Source: an uncultured Clostridia bacterium (GTDB lineage Bacteria; Bacillota; Clostridia; Oscillospirales; CAG-272). Taken from it: DNA of 37,233 nt. The notes beneath the pieces were generated by a model. The model saw only the letters and a program-made list of their open reading frames with translations. It was not told the origin of the DNA and ran no database searches. Shown here piece by piece: positions 7,541 through 15,730 of the stretch. The position numbers and the translations under genes are program-made. Within the stretch, counting starts at the first letter, position 1. Each line of letters starts with the position of its first letter. The stretch lies in NCBI GenBank assembly GCA_944384525.1, contig CALWTR010000029.1, positions 1 to 37,233 on the forward strand. The letters are read 5' to 3'.

Positions 7541-8692
7541 TCACAGCCCGATAGCAAGCGAAAATCCGGTGAGCAACGCAAGAAATCCGAAGTTAAAGGC
7601 AGAGAAAAGAGCAATATAATATCTGCTCTTTCCGGGATTGTGCTTAAGATACTCGCGGAAGGTTATAAGGCTCGCGAGAGACGCGATCAATGTTCCCGCC
7701 CCTCCTATATTCACGCCGACGAGCAGTGAGCGGTAATTCCCCGTGAACTGAGACAGAAGTATCGATGAGGGAACGTTGCTTATGATCTGACACGAGAGAA
7801 CACTGAACACCAGCGTATTCTTTTCAAGCAGGAAGGAGAACAGCTCTCTCACCGGTTCTATCCTCGCCATATTGCCCGCGAAAATGAAGAAGAAAACGAA
7901 AGTCAAAAGCAAGGGATAATCGACTGCCGCAAGCGCCTTTCTGTCCAGGAACAAAAGCGCCACAGGTATTACAATAAGTCCGATCCAATACGGTATTCCG
8001 CGGAAAACTATCAGTATCGAAAGCGCGAACAGAACAAGATATATCGCCGTCCTTGACGGAGACAGAGTTACCTTCTCCTCCCCCAGCGAGAGCGGCTCCG
8101 GCCTTACGAATATAAAACAGCACACTGTTATCAGCGCGATAGACACCAAAAACGGCGGGGCCATTATACCCATGAACTCAAGGTTGGGTATATTGAATTT
8201 CGTATAGAGGTAGAGGTTCTGAGGATTGCCGAACGGAGTGAGCATGCCGCCCAGGTTCGCCGCTATATTCTGCATTATAAAGGTGAACGCCATGTATTTT
8301 TCTTTGCCGGTCTCAGAGAGAACAAAGTATCCGAGCGGCAAAAATGTGAGCAGTGCCATATCGTTTGCTATCAGCATAGAGCCGATAAAAGTTATGTAAA
8401 CCAGCGCGAGCACGCTCATTCTGGCGTTTTTGAAGAGCCGCACCACCTTATACGCCATAACGTAAAAGAAATTTATATTTCGCAGAGCCGACACGACGGC
8501 AAGTACGCAAAACAGGCACGTCAGAGTTTTAAAATCAAAATAACCGATATACTCCGCGTCTACCGGCACAGCTATGCTGGTAATCACCGCCGCAACGAGC
8601 GCGATGAGCATCACGACGTTTTTTCTTGCAAAAGCGACCGCCTTTTCAAACAGTTCATGAGGCAGATTCAACCAGGGCAATTGTTTTGTCAT
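7541..8692 (-). CDS. SLC13/CitMHS-type anion permease
   Basis: This polytopic membrane protein is 383 residues from the ATG at 8692; a GTG at 8698 would add two residues, and neither start has a strong ribosome site. About ten to twelve hydrophobic segments are visible. The paired loops IANDMALLTFLPLG (first half) and ISNVPSSILLSQF (second half) match the Asn/Ser/Pro-containing ion- and substrate-site signatures of the citrate transporter/ArsB/DASS superfamily. It likely carries a di- or tricarboxylate or another anion, coupled to Na+ or H+. Nearby genes do not reveal the substrate. Confidence 0.85.
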   Translation of the reverse strand: MTKQLPWLNLPHELFEKAVAFARKNVVMLIALVAAVITSIAVPVDAEYIGYFDFKTLTCLFCVLAVVSALRNINFFYVMAYKVVRLFKNARMSVLALVYITFIGSMLIANDMALLTFLPLGYFVLSETGKEKYMAFTFIMQNIAANLGGMLTPFGNPQNLYLYTKFNIPNLEFMGIMAPPFLVSIALITVCCFIFVRPEPLSLGEEKVTLSPSRTAIYLVLFALSILIVFRGIPYWIGLIVIPVALLFLDRKALAAVDYPLLLTFVFFFIFAGNMARIEPVRELFSFLLEKNTLVFSVLSCQIISNVPSSILLSQFTGNYRSLLVGVNIGGAGTLIASLASLITFREYLKHNPGKSRYYIALFSAFNFGFLALLTGFSLAIGL

Positions 8693-8781
8693 AGTCACTC
8701 ACATTTTCCCGGAGATAGATCCCCGGTCCGTTCAGAATTTATTTTACCAACGCGGACAGTTTTCCGCGGGGGCATGGCATT

Positions 8782-8840
8782 GCCCCGCCTTGACAAAAAA
8801 GCGGGGCGCGGAAATCGACGCCTGCACTACGGTGCAGGCG
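8782..8840 (-). terminator. Pair of hairpins after the GGGtGRT operon
   Basis: A 9-bp stem (8819-8827 and 8832-8840, four-base loop) lies 44 bases after the GGGtGRT stop. A second stem GCCCCGC/GCGGGGC (8782-8788 and 8801-8807) follows, with a run of six T on the minus strand inside its loop. The first stem plus the downstream T run probably ends the operon, but the geometry is not canonical. Confidence 0.5.
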
Positions 8841-8883
8841 CCGATCCTTTATTCATTATATTATTCCGCTGTGCGCGGCGATA

Positions 8884-9891
8884 TCACTTGCTCGCCTCTT
8901 CCACAGCGACCGCGATAGCGACCGTCATACCGACCATCGGGTTGTTGCCCGCGCCTATGAGACCCATCATCTCGACGTGTGCGGGAACGGATGAAGAGCC
9001 GGCGAACTGCGCGTCACCATGCATACGTCCCATAGAGTCGGTCAGTCCGTAGGATGCAGGTCCTGCGGCCATGTTGTCGGGATGCAGTGTACGTCCCGTT
9101 CCTCCGCCGGAGGCAACTGAGAAGTACTTTTTGCCGTTCTCATATGACCACTTCTTGTAGGTCCCGGCAACAAGGTGCTGGAAACGGGTCGGGTTAGTAG
9201 AGTTACCGGTTATCGAAACGTCGACCTTCTCGTGCTTCATTATGGCAACACCCTCAAGAACGTCGTTTGCACCGTAGCAACGGACCTTTGCCTTCTCTCC
9301 GTCAGAGTACGGGATCTCCTTGACGATCTTGAGCTCGTCGTTGTAGAAGTCGTAATCGGTCTGCACATAAGTGAATCCGTTTATTCTCGAGATTATATAA
9401 GCAGCGTCCTTCCCGAGACCGTTCAGTATTATCTGGAGCGGCTCCTTACGGACCTTATTCGCCTTCTTTGCTATACCGATAGCTCCCTCTGCTGCCGCAA
9501 AAGACTCGTGTCCTGCGAGGAAGCAGAAGCATTTGGTCTCCTCTCTGAGGAGCATTGCGCCGAGATTTCCGTGTCCGAGACCGACCTTGCGGTTCTCTGC
9601 AACGGAGCCGGGGATGCAGAACGCCTGGAGACCGATACCTATGGCCTCAGCCGCGTCAGCCGCCTTGGTTATCCCCTTCTTGAGCGCGATCGCACAGCCG
9701 AGCGTATATGCCCAGCTAGCATTATCGAACGCTATCGGCTGGATCCCCTTGACTATTGCGTCAACGTCTATACCCTTGTTCAGACAGATATCGCGCGCGT
9801 CCTCGAGATCCTTGATGCCGTACTCAGCCATACATTTCTTTATCTTCTCGATCCTTCTCTCGTATCCTTCAAACTTTACGTTGTTCGACAT
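8884..9891 (-). CDS. GGGtGRT-family protein of unknown function
   Basis: This 335-residue, apparently soluble protein contains the family-naming motif GGGTGRTLHPDNMAAGPASY, followed by a strongly conserved-looking tail (SMGRMHGDAQFAGSSSVPAH, then GAGNNPMVGM). There is no signal peptide or membrane helix. The family is known mainly from anaerobes and its function is not established. Its gene commonly accompanies a NifU-like scaffold, and here it starts 12 bases after that gene behind GGAGGAG. The Gly-rich loops suggest nucleotide or cofactor binding; this is inference. Confidence 0.85.
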   Translation of the reverse strand: MSNNVKFEGYERRIEKIKKCMAEYGIKDLEDARDICLNKGIDVDAIVKGIQPIAFDNASWAYTLGCAIALKKGITKAADAAEAIGIGLQAFCIPGSVAENRKVGLGHGNLGAMLLREETKCFCFLAGHESFAAAEGAIGIAKKANKVRKEPLQIILNGLGKDAAYIISRINGFTYVQTDYDFYNDELKIVKEIPYSDGEKAKVRCYGANDVLEGVAIMKHEKVDVSITGNSTNPTRFQHLVAGTYKKWSYENGKKYFSVASGGGTGRTLHPDNMAAGPASYGLTDSMGRMHGDAQFAGSSSVPAHVEMMGLIGAGNNPMVGMTVAIAVAVEEASK

Positions 9892-9903
9892 TATATCTCC
9901 TCC

Positions 9904-10614
9904 TTATTCCGCACGAGGATCGATGTACTTAACAGCACCGTCCGCCTCGCTGTATCTGCCGTAGGTCTTGATGTTGCTCTCATATGCCTCTGCGGGCTGA
10001 ACGCCCTTGCGGATAGCATCCATCATCTTTCCGAGGTGGACGAACTTGTATCCTATCACCTCGTTATTCTTGTCGAGAGCAAGGCTGAGGATATATCCCT
10101 CCGCCATCTCAAGATAACGTACGCCCTTCTTCTTGGTGGCAAATATAGTGCCTACCTGGGAACGGAGCCCCTTTCCGAGATCCTCAAGCGATGCACCGAC
10201 AGGAAGTCCGCCCTCTGAGAAAGCGGTCTGGCTGCGGCCGTATGCAAGCTGCTTGAATATCTCGCGCATTGCTACGTTTATCGCGTCGCATACAAGGTCG
10301 GTATTGAGCGCCTCGAGTATCGTCTTGCCCTGGAGTATCTCAGCCGCCATAGCCGCCGAGTGAGTCATTCCGGAGCATCCGCAGGTCTCAACGAGCGCCT
10401 CTTCGATTATACCGTCCTTTACGTTGAGCGTGAGCTTGCACATTCCCTGCTGAGGTGCGCACCAGCCCACTCCGTGAGACAAGCCGCTTATATCCTTTAT
10501 CTCGTATACCTTGACCCATTTTCCCTCTTCGGGGATCGGAGCAGGTCCGTGCTTCGGTCCTTTGGCGACGCAGCACATCTGTTCAACTTCATGTGAATAA
10601 GTGATTTCTGCCAT
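9904..10614 (-). CDS. NifU-like iron-sulfur scaffold homologue
   Basis: The protein is 236 residues from the ATG at 10614, which follows AAGGAG by 7 bases. Cys-containing segments EQMCCVAKG, GWCAPQQGMC and ETCGCSGMTHSAAMAAEIL place it in the IscU/NifU-like scaffold group; the last corresponds to the CGD...A region of NifU_N. The C-terminal half (about 130-236) is an extra domain not found in minimal IscU. It probably assembles or holds a cluster for its operon partner, the GGGtGRT protein. No cysteine desulfurase gene is in the window. Confidence 0.82.
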   Translation of the reverse strand: MAEITYSHEVEQMCCVAKGPKHGPAPIPEEGKWVKVYEIKDISGLSHGVGWCAPQQGMCKLTLNVKDGIIEEALVETCGCSGMTHSAAMAAEILQGKTILEALNTDLVCDAINVAMREIFKQLAYGRSQTAFSEGGLPVGASLEDLGKGLRSQVGTIFATKKKGVRYLEMAEGYILSLALDKNNEVIGYKFVHLGKMMDAIRKGVQPAEAYESNIKTYGRYSEADGAVKYIDPRAE

Positions 10615-10647
10615 TTTATATCTCCTTCTCAATAATTAACTGTTGTG

Positions 10648-10665
10648 CGGCGGGCGCGCCCGCCG
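10648..10665. other. Intercistronic G+C palindrome
   Basis: An 18-base palindrome (GGCGGGCG/CGCCCGCC core) lies between pduL and the NifU-like gene. It lacks a T run, so mRNA processing or stability is more likely than termination. Confidence 0.55.
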
Positions 10666-10675
10666 GATCGCGGGA

Positions 10676-11242
10676 TCAAATTATAACTATACCCTTGCAT
10701 GCGCCGAAAGCGCAGGTCGCGTTTGCCTCATCGGTGTCTATATGCATTGCGGGCGCGAACTTGTCGCTGACTCGGACTACGACGTCACAGAGGACGGCGC
10801 TTCTCTCGGAATTTATCTTTACGGCTACTATCTGCTTGTCCTTTACGCCCATTTCCTCTGCGTCTGCAGGGGTGAGATGTATATGCCTCTTCGCCGCTAT
10901 GACTCCCTCGGAAAGCTCGAGCTCGCCGGCAGGGCCGACCAGTTTGCATCCGGCGGATCCCTTGATGTCACCGCTCTCTCTTATCGGAGCCTGGACTCCT
11001 ATAGCGCGCGCATCGGTGAGTGAGATCTCAACCTGATTTGCGCTTCTGACCGGTCCGAGTATAGATGCCTTGAGCGTACCCTTCGGTCCGACTATCGTAA
11101 GCTTTTCCTCGCAGGCGAACTGACCGGGCTGGCTCAGATCCTTTTTCTTCGTAAGTGTATATCCCTTGCCGAAAAGCGCCTCTACCGCTTCCGTCGTAAG
11201 GTGTATGTGTCTTGCGGATGTTTCAACAAGAATCTCTTTCAT
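10676..11242 (-). CDS. pduL: Phosphate propanoyltransferase/acetyltransferase PduL
   Basis: PduL exchanges CoA for phosphate on propionyl- or acetyl-CoA, feeding acyl-phosphate to a kinase for ATP. The 188-residue protein has the two duplicated zinc-binding segments SARHIHLT (near residue 10) and AKRHIHLTPADAEEMG (near 120), plus AMHIDTDEANA near the C-terminus. No microcompartment shell genes or encapsulation peptide are visible, so it is probably a cytosolic housekeeping form. The frame is open further upstream, but the ATG at 11242 with AGGAG 10 bases upstream fits the family length. It leads the operon with the scaffold and GGGtGRT genes. Confidence 0.93.
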   Translation of the reverse strand: MKEILVETSARHIHLTTEAVEALFGKGYTLTKKKDLSQPGQFACEEKLTIVGPKGTLKASILGPVRSANQVEISLTDARAIGVQAPIRESGDIKGSAGCKLVGPAGELELSEGVIAAKRHIHLTPADAEEMGVKDKQIVAVKINSERSAVLCDVVVRVSDKFAPAMHIDTDEANATCAFGACKGIVII

Positions 11243-11330
11243 TTCCCGAAAACTCCTTTTACTGCTTATTTTTACACTGTATCTGCGTATCTGCGGCTCA
11301 ATTCCGACGGATATCCGCAGTCCTCTTAAG

Positions 11331-11359
11331 ATTATAGCACACATGAGCGGAAAAGTAAA
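11331..11359 (-). promoter_or_regulatory. Promoter of the pduL operon
   Basis: TTTACT (11354-11359) and TATAAT (11331-11336) are 17 bases apart on the minus strand; the -10 is perfect and the -35 moderate. Confidence 0.6.
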
Positions 11360-11450
11360 TGTATAATCATAAAAAATTTTATTTCGCGCGCGCAAGGATA
11401 GTATTCCGACGAACAGGACAAAATAACAAAAAAACAACGGAGATGCACTT

Positions 11451-12125
11451 ATGGATAACGATGCCGCAACACCGGAAAAGAACAACACAGAGGACGGGCT
11501 GACGCCTGCCGTAGGAAAAGACGGAGCGTTCTACTGCCTGTCCATCTGCGGTCTGATAGAAGGACACTACACCGCCGAGCAAAACCAAAAGAGCACAAAA
11601 TACGATCAGGTCATACCGCTGCTGGTCGCCCTTAACCAAAGTGAAAAGGTTGACGGCATACTTGTGCTGCTCAATACTCTCGGAGGAGATGTGGAGGCGG
11701 GGCTTGCGATCGCAGAGGTCATCGCCAGCCTGGAAAAGCCGACCGTGTCCGTGGTTCTCGGCGGCGGACATTCGATAGGCGTTCCGCTCGCAGTCTGCGC
11801 CAGACGCTCATTCATAGTGCCGTCGGCTACGATGACGATACACCCGGTCAGAACTACCGGAATGGTGCTCGGAGTTCCGCAGGCGTTTGATTATCTGAAT
11901 AAAATGCAGGACCGCATCATAAGATTTATAACTGCGCATTCCTCTGTCAGTGAGGAGAATTTCCGGACCATGCTGTCGCGCACCGACGCACTTGCCAATG
12001 ACATAGGAACTATACTGAACGGCTGGGAAGCTGTCGAATGCGGACTGATCGATGAGATCGGGGGGATAGCGGAGGCGCTGTCGGCTCTGAGAAAAATGAA
12101 AAATGACGCTGCAAATGAAAAATGA
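11451..12125 (+). CDS. ClpP-family serine protease, TepA-like
   Basis: This 224-residue protein has the ClpP/crotonase fold signature. The catalytic Ser108 lies in GGGHSIG, His131 in MTIHPVR, and the acidic member of the triad is probably Asp184 before NGWEAVECGLIDEIGG. The oxyanion-side LNTLGGD at 75-80 is also present. This matches the TepA group (translocation-enhancing protein/YmfB) better than housekeeping ClpP, which has GxASMA at the Ser. GGAG lies 8 bases before the ATG. There is no signal peptide or membrane helix. Its substrate is unknown. The 3' end carries an 18-bp direct duplication overlapping the stop. Confidence 0.87.
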   Translation: MDNDAATPEKNNTEDGLTPAVGKDGAFYCLSICGLIEGHYTAEQNQKSTKYDQVIPLLVALNQSEKVDGILVLLNTLGGDVEAGLAIAEVIASLEKPTVSVVLGGGHSIGVPLAVCARRSFIVPSATMTIHPVRTTGMVLGVPQAFDYLNKMQDRIIRFITAHSSVSEENFRTMLSRTDALANDIGTILNGWEAVECGLIDEIGGIAEALSALRKMKNDAANEK

Positions 12126-12130
12126 CGCTG
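12094..12130. repeat. 18-bp direct duplication at the tepA-like stop codon
   Basis: Identical 18-bp copies at 12094-12111 and 12113-12130 are one base apart. The second copy supplies the stop codon, because the 19-base period shifts the frame. Without the duplication the protein would end a few residues earlier in another short tail, so function is probably unaffected. Confidence 0.85.
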
Positions 12131-12228
12131 TATGACCACGTACAACGGCAAAAAATGCATAGTTTCGGCATAAAATGCCAAAATTCCTCCTTAAAAATAT
12201 GAAAATACAGGTAAAAATCGAAAACGGA

Positions 12229-12257
12229 CTTGAAGATTGTCGAATTATATGTTAGAA
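12229..12257 (+). promoter_or_regulatory. Promoter of the DUF1508 gene
   Basis: TTGAAG (12229-12234) and TAGAAT (12252-12257) with a 17-base spacer, 61 bases before the start codon. Confidence 0.6.
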
Positions 12258-12318
12258 TCAATATATAAAATAATTAATTTATACGCCCGCGCCTGTACGG
12301 ACGGTCAAGGAGGCTGTT

Positions 12319-13200
12319 ATGGGATTCTTTCAAAAACTTTTCGGGAAAGACAAGAAAAAGTCCACGAGAATAGCTGAGGAGGCGGCAAAAAGCACAGAAA
12401 ATGTCTCCGACGCATCCAAGGAAGAAGAAAAAAAGCCGGTGTCGGCGGTAAAATCCGAGGGGAAAACGCCGAAGCCTGCCAAACCGGTCGATACCGATGA
12501 GAAAAAAGCCGTTGCGGTAAACACAGAGGAGAATAAAACCGAATCTGAAAAAGCCGTAAAACCAGACGACAAAAAAACTGAGACTACGGACGCTGCAAAG
12601 TCAGACGATAAAAAATCCGAGACTGCAAAAAATGCAAAACCTGCAGAGAAAAAGCCGGAGTCCGCTAAGACGGTCAAATCTGAAGAGAAAAAGCCGGAGC
12701 CCGCAAAAGCTCCCAAGCCCGCGCCCGAAAATAAAAACGACAAGGACGCGGCATTAGACGACGAGGCAAGCGAGGACGTTATACGCAGTTCCTCCGGGCG
12801 ATTCGAGATAAAGAAGGCAAAGGACGGAAGATTCGTATTTAATCTCTACGCCTCAAACCATGTTATAATAGCTACGTCTCAGATATATTCTTCAACACAG
12901 AGCGCCATAAACGGTATAAACAGCGTCATAAAGAATGCGCCGATAGCCGAAATAGAAGATCGCACTCTGCAGAATTACACCGAGAAGAAAAACCCGAAGT
13001 GGGAGATATATCTTGACAACGGCGGTCAGTACCGCTTCCGCCTCAACGCTCCGAACGGAGATACTATATGCCATTCTCAGGGGTATACGTCCAAAGCTAA
13101 CTGCAAAAACGGCATAGACAGCATAATACGTCATGCCAGCAGCGCAGATATAGACAAAATATACCTCAAGAAAAATGACGAAGAGGAGCAAAAATCCTGA
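12319..13200 (+). CDS. Lys/Ala/Pro/Glu-rich protein with two DUF1508 domains
   Basis: The 293-residue protein has three parts. A short N-terminus (MGFFQKLFGKDKKK) is followed by a charged, disordered linker at about 15-150 built from loose KKPESAK/KSEEKKPEPAK repeats. Two YegP-like DUF1508 domains follow at about 160-207 (GRFEIKKAKDGRFVFNLYAS) and 226-273 (PKWEIYLDNGGQYRFRLNAP). DUF1508 domains are small alpha/beta modules whose role is not settled. AAGGAGG lies 5 bases before the ATG. It is a monocistronic unit with its own promoter and a strong terminator. The basic N-terminus may touch the membrane or ribosome; that is inference. Confidence 0.88.
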   Translation: MGFFQKLFGKDKKKSTRIAEEAAKSTENVSDASKEEEKKPVSAVKSEGKTPKPAKPVDTDEKKAVAVNTEENKTESEKAVKPDDKKTETTDAAKSDDKKSETAKNAKPAEKKPESAKTVKSEEKKPEPAKAPKPAPENKNDKDAALDDEASEDVIRSSSGRFEIKKAKDGRFVFNLYASNHVIIATSQIYSSTQSAINGINSVIKNAPIAEIEDRTLQNYTEKKNPKWEIYLDNGGQYRFRLNAPNGDTICHSQGYTSKANCKNGIDSIIRHASSADIDKIYLKKNDEEEQKS

Positions 13201-13219
13201 TTACATATCTGTAAAAACA

Positions 13220-13261
13220 GCTCCGCCAGCCGGACAAATCCGGCTGGCGGAGCCTTTTTTT
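13220..13261 (+). terminator. Strong bidirectional terminator
   Basis: A perfect 14-bp stem (13220-13233 and 13240-13253) with a 6-base loop is followed by seven T. A T run also follows on the minus strand, so it serves the convergent ABC transporter operon that ends at 13289. Confidence 0.93.
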
Positions 13262-13288
13262 GTTTTGCTTCTGCCGGCACGGCAAAAG

Positions 13289-15730
13289 TCATATATCGTA
13301 TTTTGACAATATTTCGGCCGGAGTCTTTGACGTCAGCGAGAATACGGGAACAGTACCGCTGATTATACTGATAAGCACCAGGAATACAAGAGCCAGAGCG
13401 GCCATCCATACAGGATAATTAAGCACCGACACTAACAGCGGGCTCACTGTGACCAGGCTCCAGATGACTGCGCTCGCGAGGATATACCCGATAAAAATAG
13501 TCAGTAAGAACACGAGAATACTCTCCACCGCAAAGCGGAAAATTATATTCTTCCGGCTGGTACCTATGGCGCGGTATATTCCTATCTCTTTTATGCGGTT
13601 CATCATTGAAGAGCGCATTATGAACATCAGGCATACAAACATAAGAACGACTATGACCGCCATGAATATCAGCTTTACGTTTACGGAAGTCCTGATGCTG
13701 TCCATCATTTCCTGTCTTATATCATCCGGAGTTATGACATTATCTCCGTATTTCTGAGAGAGAGCGGACGCCGCCGCCTCAACGTCACTGCAGTATATGG
13801 CATAAACGCCGTATCTTGAGTCAAGTGTACGATAAAACTCCCAATATGCGTCATCACTCAATATATATTCAGCGTTTCCTATATAGAAACCGTTTCCCGG
13901 ATTAGTTTGATCACTTACATCTATATCGCCTTTATATATATAACTCTTGCCGTTTACATCGATCGTATCTCCCACAACGTATCCGGAGGTATATTTATTC
14001 ACGACAATATATATCTCATTTCCAACGGGCGCAGGGTATTTGTCCATCTGCCCGGCGACGAAAGAGTACGGATAAAATGAGGGCGCCCCTTCGTTTATAA
14101 AGTACAGATACATCAAGTCGGAAAAATATATACACCTGTCGCTGTCGTCAACTATACCGGAAACCAAGAAATTAAAGCCGTACCTCAACGAGCATCTGCA
14201 TTTAAGCCCTATTATATCGTCATAGGTTTTTATAAAGCTCATACCCATCTGCTCTATTATATCGTCTGCCATACCCTTTGAGACAACTACTTCCATCAAT
14301 CCGGGATCAGTTGTTCCGGAAAGAGCGCCGCGGTCACCGATAACGCTCACCGGAAGAGGCAGAGCCTCAAGTTTGTTCTGAGAGCTTCCGTAGTTATACG
14401 TAGAAAAATTGCCGATCGAAAAGCTAAAGTCGAGGTATCCGTTTTTGTCGTAAAAATTGTTATACCCGGGAACTATCGTCTCTATTCCGGAGCGGCCCTG
14501 CATGGCAAACAACTCTTCCTCGTTCCAGTCGTCATTACCGATCAGATTTTCATTGTTCAAAAATATAGTGTTTTTATTATAACGAGTGTCTACTTTTTCG
14601 ATATCGGCAAAAACAGTAGAACAGTTTGCTATCAGAAACACGAACGCCGCCGCAAATATGACAAGCCCGCGATTCATTGCCTTCCTCAGCTTTTTATTCT
14701 TTCCGAAATTTGTTCGGAAACCGTTAACTATGGAGCCGACAAATGTAAATCCGCTGCCGCACTTCCCCGCTTTTACCGAAGAGAGCTCCTCGAGATCCAA
14801 GCGCTTTTCCTGAGGCTCGCTCTTTCTCTCCTCATATTTTCCCTCATGTATCTTCAGCTCCGATGAGCCGTCCAGGAGCTTTATCGGAGTCTTGCCGGAA
14901 TCGAGGTACAGGGCTCCGTTGTGATTTATCAGCCTGAGCTTTACATCGGGTATAATATCTCCGTAATACTCGACCGAGACCGTGTCCGAGCTAACTACCC
15001 TCTTTTCCATTTCTCCGAGATACAAAGCGTGACGGTCCCTGCCGGAATAATTGCCGTCCGCGCCGTTGTCACGAACGGATACCACTCTGCCGTCCACAAC
15101 GTCGATTATCCGCGTGCAGTACGACTCTACGAGATCCTCCTCGTGTGTAACGAGCAAGACCAGGCGATCCTCTGATAACTGCTTCAGCAGTTCAATGATC
15201 ATGATCGTATTCTGCTCGTCAAGATTTCCGGTCGGTTCGTCGGCAAGTATTACCCTCGGATTTTTAACGATAGCACGGGCGATCGCCACTCTCTGCTGCT
15301 GCCCTCCGGAAAGGGAGCCAGGGAGGCGGTTCCTGTATTTATCCATACCGACAGCGGCGAGCGCAGCCATCGTCCTGCGGTTTATCTCCTCGCGGTCATG
15401 TATGCCGATCAGACGAAGTGCAAGAGCGACATTGTCGAACACGCTCTCATCTTTGAGAAGATTATAGTTCTGAAAAATATAGCCTATGTCCCGATTCCTT
15501 GCGACGTTGGCGTTGGGAGTTACTTTGCTCCCGTTCAACTCGACGCTGCCTTTGTCGGCGCTGTCAAGACCGCCTATCACATTCAGCATCGTCGTCTTTC
15601 CGCTTCCGGATTTTCCGAAGATCGCGACCATCCCGCAGTCCGGGAGCTCGAGATCCACATCGTTTATTACATGTATCTCGTTTGATTTCCTGCGGTTGTA
15701 ATATTTATTCAGCTTATTTATCCGTATCAT
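13289..15730 (-). CDS. Fused ABC ATPase-permease, MacB/FtsX type (second of pair)
   Basis: This 813-residue protein has an N-terminal nucleotide-binding domain with Walker A GKSGSGKT (39-46), signature LSGGQQQR (140-147), Walker B ILADEP (161-166) and H196. A cytosolic, beta-rich insert of about 100 residues follows. The membrane part has helix 1 at about 354-374, an extracytosolic domain of about 300 residues, and three C-terminal helices with the FtsX-type [17 protein letters not shown] coupling segment. This is mechanotransmitter (type VII) topology. It overlaps the upstream partner gene by 4 bases (ATGA), so the two probably form a heterodimer. The substrate is unknown; peptide or antibiotic export or cell-wall signalling are possibilities. 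Confidence 0.88.
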   Translation of the reverse strand: MIRINKLNKYYNRRKSNEIHVINDVDLELPDCGMVAIFGKSGSGKTTMLNVIGGLDSADKGSVELNGSKVTPNANVARNRDIGYIFQNYNLLKDESVFDNVALALRLIGIHDREEINRRTMAALAAVGMDKYRNRLPGSLSGGQQQRVAIARAIVKNPRVILADEPTGNLDEQNTIMIIELLKQLSEDRLVLLVTHEEDLVESYCTRIIDVVDGRVVSVRDNGADGNYSGRDRHALYLGEMEKRVVSSDTVSVEYYGDIIPDVKLRLINHNGALYLDSGKTPIKLLDGSSELKIHEGKYEERKSEPQEKRLDLEELSSVKAGKCGSGFTFVGSIVNGFRTNFGKNKKLRKAMNRGLVIFAAAFVFLIANCSTVFADIEKVDTRYNKNTIFLNNENLIGNDDWNEEELFAMQGRSGIETIVPGYNNFYDKNGYLDFSFSIGNFSTYNYGSSQNKLEALPLPVSVIGDRGALSGTTDPGLMEVVVSKGMADDIIEQMGMSFIKTYDDIIGLKCRCSLRYGFNFLVSGIVDDSDRCIYFSDLMYLYFINEGAPSFYPYSFVAGQMDKYPAPVGNEIYIVVNKYTSGYVVGDTIDVNGKSYIYKGDIDVSDQTNPGNGFYIGNAEYILSDDAYWEFYRTLDSRYGVYAIYCSDVEAAASALSQKYGDNVITPDDIRQEMMDSIRTSVNVKLIFMAVIVVLMFVCLMFIMRSSMMNRIKEIGIYRAIGTSRKNIIFRFAVESILVFLLTIFIGYILASAVIWSLVTVSPLLVSVLNYPVWMAALALVFLVLISIISGTVPVFSLTSKTPAEILSKYDI

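Noticed and set aside
9175-10218. Open frame of 347 codons on the plus strand
   Set aside because: It is antisense to the GGGtGRT and NifU-like genes, which are clearly real by motif and ribosome sites.
10676-11488. Extended 270-residue form of PduL
   Set aside because: The extra N-terminus runs through the promoter at 11331-11359 and into the divergent gene; the ATG at 11242 has a ribosome site and gives the normal family length.
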